A stretch of DNA of 64,000 bases from the NCBI GenBank assembly GCA_029964075.1, contig CM057141.1, positions 3,782,001-3,846,000 on the forward strand. The letters are read 5' to 3'. A program made the translations under genes and the position numbers. Positions 62,301 to 64,000 of this stretch are shown piece by piece (position 1 is the first letter of the stretch; each line of letters opens with the position of its first letter). Under the pieces are notes generated by a model. That model was not told where the DNA came from. It made no database searches and saw only the letters and a program-made list of their open reading frames with translations. This DNA comes from Patiria pectinifera. Taxonomy: Eukaryota; Echinodermata; Asteroidea; Valvatida; Asterinidae.

Positions 62301-63641
62301 GAGACCCTGTCTGATGAACAGCACCCCAAACCAATCTAGAGAAAGAGGAACACATGCACACCTGCAGGTAAACCAAAACTCCTGTGGCACTTAATTTTTG
62401 CTCGCTTCTGCAAACCCAACACAGTGCACTTGACCTATGGCGCATCCTGTCTACATGTAGTGTATTCCTACAAAATTTGGGTGTCAAGCCCAGTGTAAAG
62501 CCCGGTTCATACTTCATGTGAAAGCGAAGCGAATTTGACGTCAAAAAACATTCGCTGCGAAATTTGCTTGAGTTGAAATATGTTCAACTTTTACGAATTC
62601 GCAGCGCGAATACTTGCCACGACGTCACAAATTCGCGTTCGCTTTCGCTTCCACGCTGAGTATGAACCGGGCTTATGGCGATGGTGGCTGAGCTGTACAC
62701 AGTCTTGCATCTGTCAAACACTGCAAGACCGGGGACTGATTTCACAAAACGCTAAGACGCGTCTTAGGAAGGGTAACTTGTCTTAACTCGCGACTCGTCC
62801 TTGGATTGATTTCACCAAACTCAAGACGCGTTCAACACGTCATAACTTCCTTAGCAATGCAGGGGAACTTGTCTTAACTTAAGATCGGTCTGAGAGTCGT
62901 CTTATCTCATTAATGCATGCGTTAACTTGTATGTCTATCATAACCGTAAAAGACGATTGTCAGCCTAGACTTAGTTTCAAGCGCAGGAAGAAAACTGCTG
63001 TAGAAACAGATTTGAAAAGATTTCTGATGGACGGGTGGTTTAATTAAAATAGTTTATTTAAAAAAATTAATTATACGCCAACACTTCGTCAACTTTTTTA
63101 AATAGAGTGATGAAACAGAGAGCAAGAATGACTCTATCTTGCGTGTGAAATTTGTTGAGTAGAGTAATTTTTCTGGCGAGAGTTCGTGTTCTATGCATGC
63201 GTATGGGAAGTTTGTTTTGCGCGTTTCTTTCCAACAATGGTTTTGTCAAGCGGTAAAAACAAATACGAAACAGCCATCAAATCGGTAGTTTGATGCGTCT
63301 TGCTTAAGATGGGTTAAGTGAAATCGGTCGTAGGACATGGCTTAGCTAAGATCAATCCTAGAGCGGGGACTCGTCTTAAGTCATAAGATGAATCACCAGA
63401 TAAGACGCGTTTCGTGAAATCGGCCCTAGCTGTGGGATGTCAGAGGATTTTGAAGTTAGACATTTTAAAGGACCTTTTTTTTAGCTTTCAGTAGTCCAAG
63501 CATCTTGCCTTCCTTTTTTCTTTTTTGGCAAAAATACTACCGACAATGATGCACCATAAATCCAAATTGTACTTACGGAGAGGTGATTTAGCTGATGGTA
63601 TGACGTGAACTCCAGGTAACTTCTGTTTATGCAGCTGATTA
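59365..63641 (-). CDS. AKTIP: AKTIP (fused-toes homologue), last five coding exons; 5' part outside window
   Basis: An E2-like (UEV) protein that, in other animals, binds Hook and FHIP proteins in the FHF dynein-adaptor complex and also AKT. Exons from the minus strand: about 63641-63577, 62335-62235, 61322-61135, 60243-60069 and 59460-59365, with phases that join exactly. The acceptor of the first is uncertain (63,641 or 63,634). Signatures in order: [32 protein letters not shown] and [27 protein letters not shown] and [52 protein letters not shown] and stop. About 208 residues are present; human AKTIP has 292, so roughly the first 90-100 residues lie upstream of 64,000. The E2 active-site cysteine is absent, as in the family. 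Introns contain MITEs and SINE-free repeats. Confidence 0.95.
59681..59968 (+). mobile_element. tRNA-derived SINE, family S, full copy
   Basis: The head GGTGGCCTAGTGGTTAGGAT is partly duplicated. It runs through CTCATGATCAGAGGGTCAGG and GGTTCGAATCCAGCTGC (B box). The body follows: TGTGTCCTTGGGAAAGCCAC, CCCACTTGCCTCTCTCCACC, GAGATGGACTGTCATCCCG and a CGGAGATAAACGGCAGCCTG end. It lies in AKTIP intron sequence between 59,460 and 60,069. Confidence 0.8.
60540..60935 (+). repeat. Dispersed repeat family C fragments (AKTIP intron)
   Basis: 60,549-60,650 (GAGCTGAAACTCCATCAAGT, TTGTTGCTTCTGGATG, GGACGCTACCTTTAAAC) matches 57,800-57,910. 60,793-60,930 (GCATGCAACTGGGAATTTTG, TTTGTACAGTGTTTTTCC) matches 40,126-40,250. 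The two matching parts are separated by a C-rich stretch. Confidence 0.55.
61770..62185 (+). repeat. Dispersed repeat family A, copy 3 (AKTIP intron)
   Basis: CATAAACCTCGATGTTACAG, CCTAAACTGAACGGTGTCTT, GCGCCCTCAGTTGTC and GGGATGTCAAATA follow the order of the copy at 9,100-9,595. Confidence 0.7.
62496..62675. mobile_element. GCGAA-rich fold-back MITE, copy 3 (AKTIP intron)
   Basis: TAAAGCCCGGTTCATACTTC opens the element and GAGTATGAACCGGGCTTA closes it. The arms continue through GTGAAAGCGAAGCGAATTTG and GACGTCA and their complements, giving arms of about 75 bp. This is the best-preserved of three copies. Confidence 0.85.
62731..63430. mobile_element. 700-bp TIR element with AAGACGCGT sub-repeats (AKTIP intron)
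   Basis: The left end GGGGACTGATTTCACAAAAC followed by GCTAAGACGCGTCTTA is mirrored by the right end AGATAAGACGCGTTTCGTGA then AATCGGCCCTAG. Sub-terminal words such as CTTAACTTAAG, GACGCGTT and TCGTCTTA are repeated on both sides. The interior is AT-rich and non-coding. The terminus resembles that of 14,794-15,038. Confidence 0.7.
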
Positions 63642-63756
63642 CTGGGGGATAATAGAGGGAAGTAAAGAATCAATTGAAGCCAAGATTAAAATCAGATTTG
63701 CAAGTTCACAGGTCAATTCCATATGGGAATAAATGTGTGCTTTGGAGGTTTAAATC

Positions 63757-63847
63757 ACTCTGTTTTAGACCGCTTGGAGTCTGGGTGCTGATATTTCGGC
63801 TCGGGTAATTTTCAGCACGGAGACTCCAAGCGGTCTTAAACAAAGTT
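63757..63847. ncRNA. Precursor-like hairpin (AKTIP intron), class undecided
   Basis: AGACCGCTTGGAGTCT-GGG-TGCTGA and TCAGCA-CGG-AGACTCCAAGC-GGTCT pair with one three-base internal loop. The pairing extends outward through TTTTAGACC/GGTCTTAAA. The terminal loop is about 20 nt. Length and shape suit a microRNA precursor, but it may equally be a tiny fold-back element. Confidence 0.3.
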
Positions 63848-64000
63848 ATCCGCAAAATCAAAGCTTTTTGGTCAAAAAAACCTGATTTTGTTCAACAAGT
63901 TCACTTCATGTTTTTTTAAACATCCCTCTAGCTAAATAATGGAGTGTCCAGCTCGTGAATAAGATGTACATGTAGACAACTCCTTTTATGGAGATTGGAG

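Overview
The window is eukaryotic nuclear DNA, most likely from an echinoderm. The evidence is spliced genes with GT-AG introns of about 0.5-5 kb, AT-rich intergenic sequence without obvious CpG depletion, and a katanin p80 whose reconstructed protein most resembles echinoderm and deuterostome p80. The species is inferred only; I cannot place it below phylum.

Layout. Positions 1 to about 33,400 hold no host gene that I can support. This stretch carries fold-back and MITE-like elements, tandem repeats, one dead LINE (about 22.3-24.6 kb), and otherwise featureless AT-rich sequence. The right half, 33.4-64 kb, is a compact gene cluster. (1) KATNB1 (katanin p80) is on the minus strand, with 16 coding exons from 53,734 to 35,267; every intron phase closes and the reading frame gives 681 residues. 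(2) A UPF0598 (C8orf82-like) gene is on the plus strand, with three exons from 54,280 to 55,490 encoding 224 residues; it is head-to-head with KATNB1 across a 545-bp interval that probably acts as a shared promoter. (3) AKTIP (fused-toes homologue, an inactive E2-like protein) is on the minus strand, with its last five coding exons from about 63,641 to 59,365; the N-terminal exons lie beyond the right edge. UPF0598 and AKTIP converge tail-to-tail.

Katanin p80 targets and regulates the microtubule-severing p60 subunit. AKTIP belongs to the FTS-Hook-FHIP dynein-adaptor complex. UPF0598 is a small, poorly characterised protein with a plausible mitochondrial leader. Nothing in the sequence shows that the three act together; the KATNB1 and AKTIP linkage may be ancestral, since both lie on human 16q.

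Repeats. I recognise several non-autonomous families with two or more copies here: a 366-369 bp MITE with TAA duplications (PIF/Harbinger type), a GCGAA-rich fold-back with three copies, a TIR pair ending in GACGCCAC, a tRNA-derived SINE with four copies, and two untyped dispersed families. The most striking non-coding object is a long inverted repeat of about 680 bp at 17,957-18,637. I found no convincing undescribed multigene system; the strongest observations are listed under findings.
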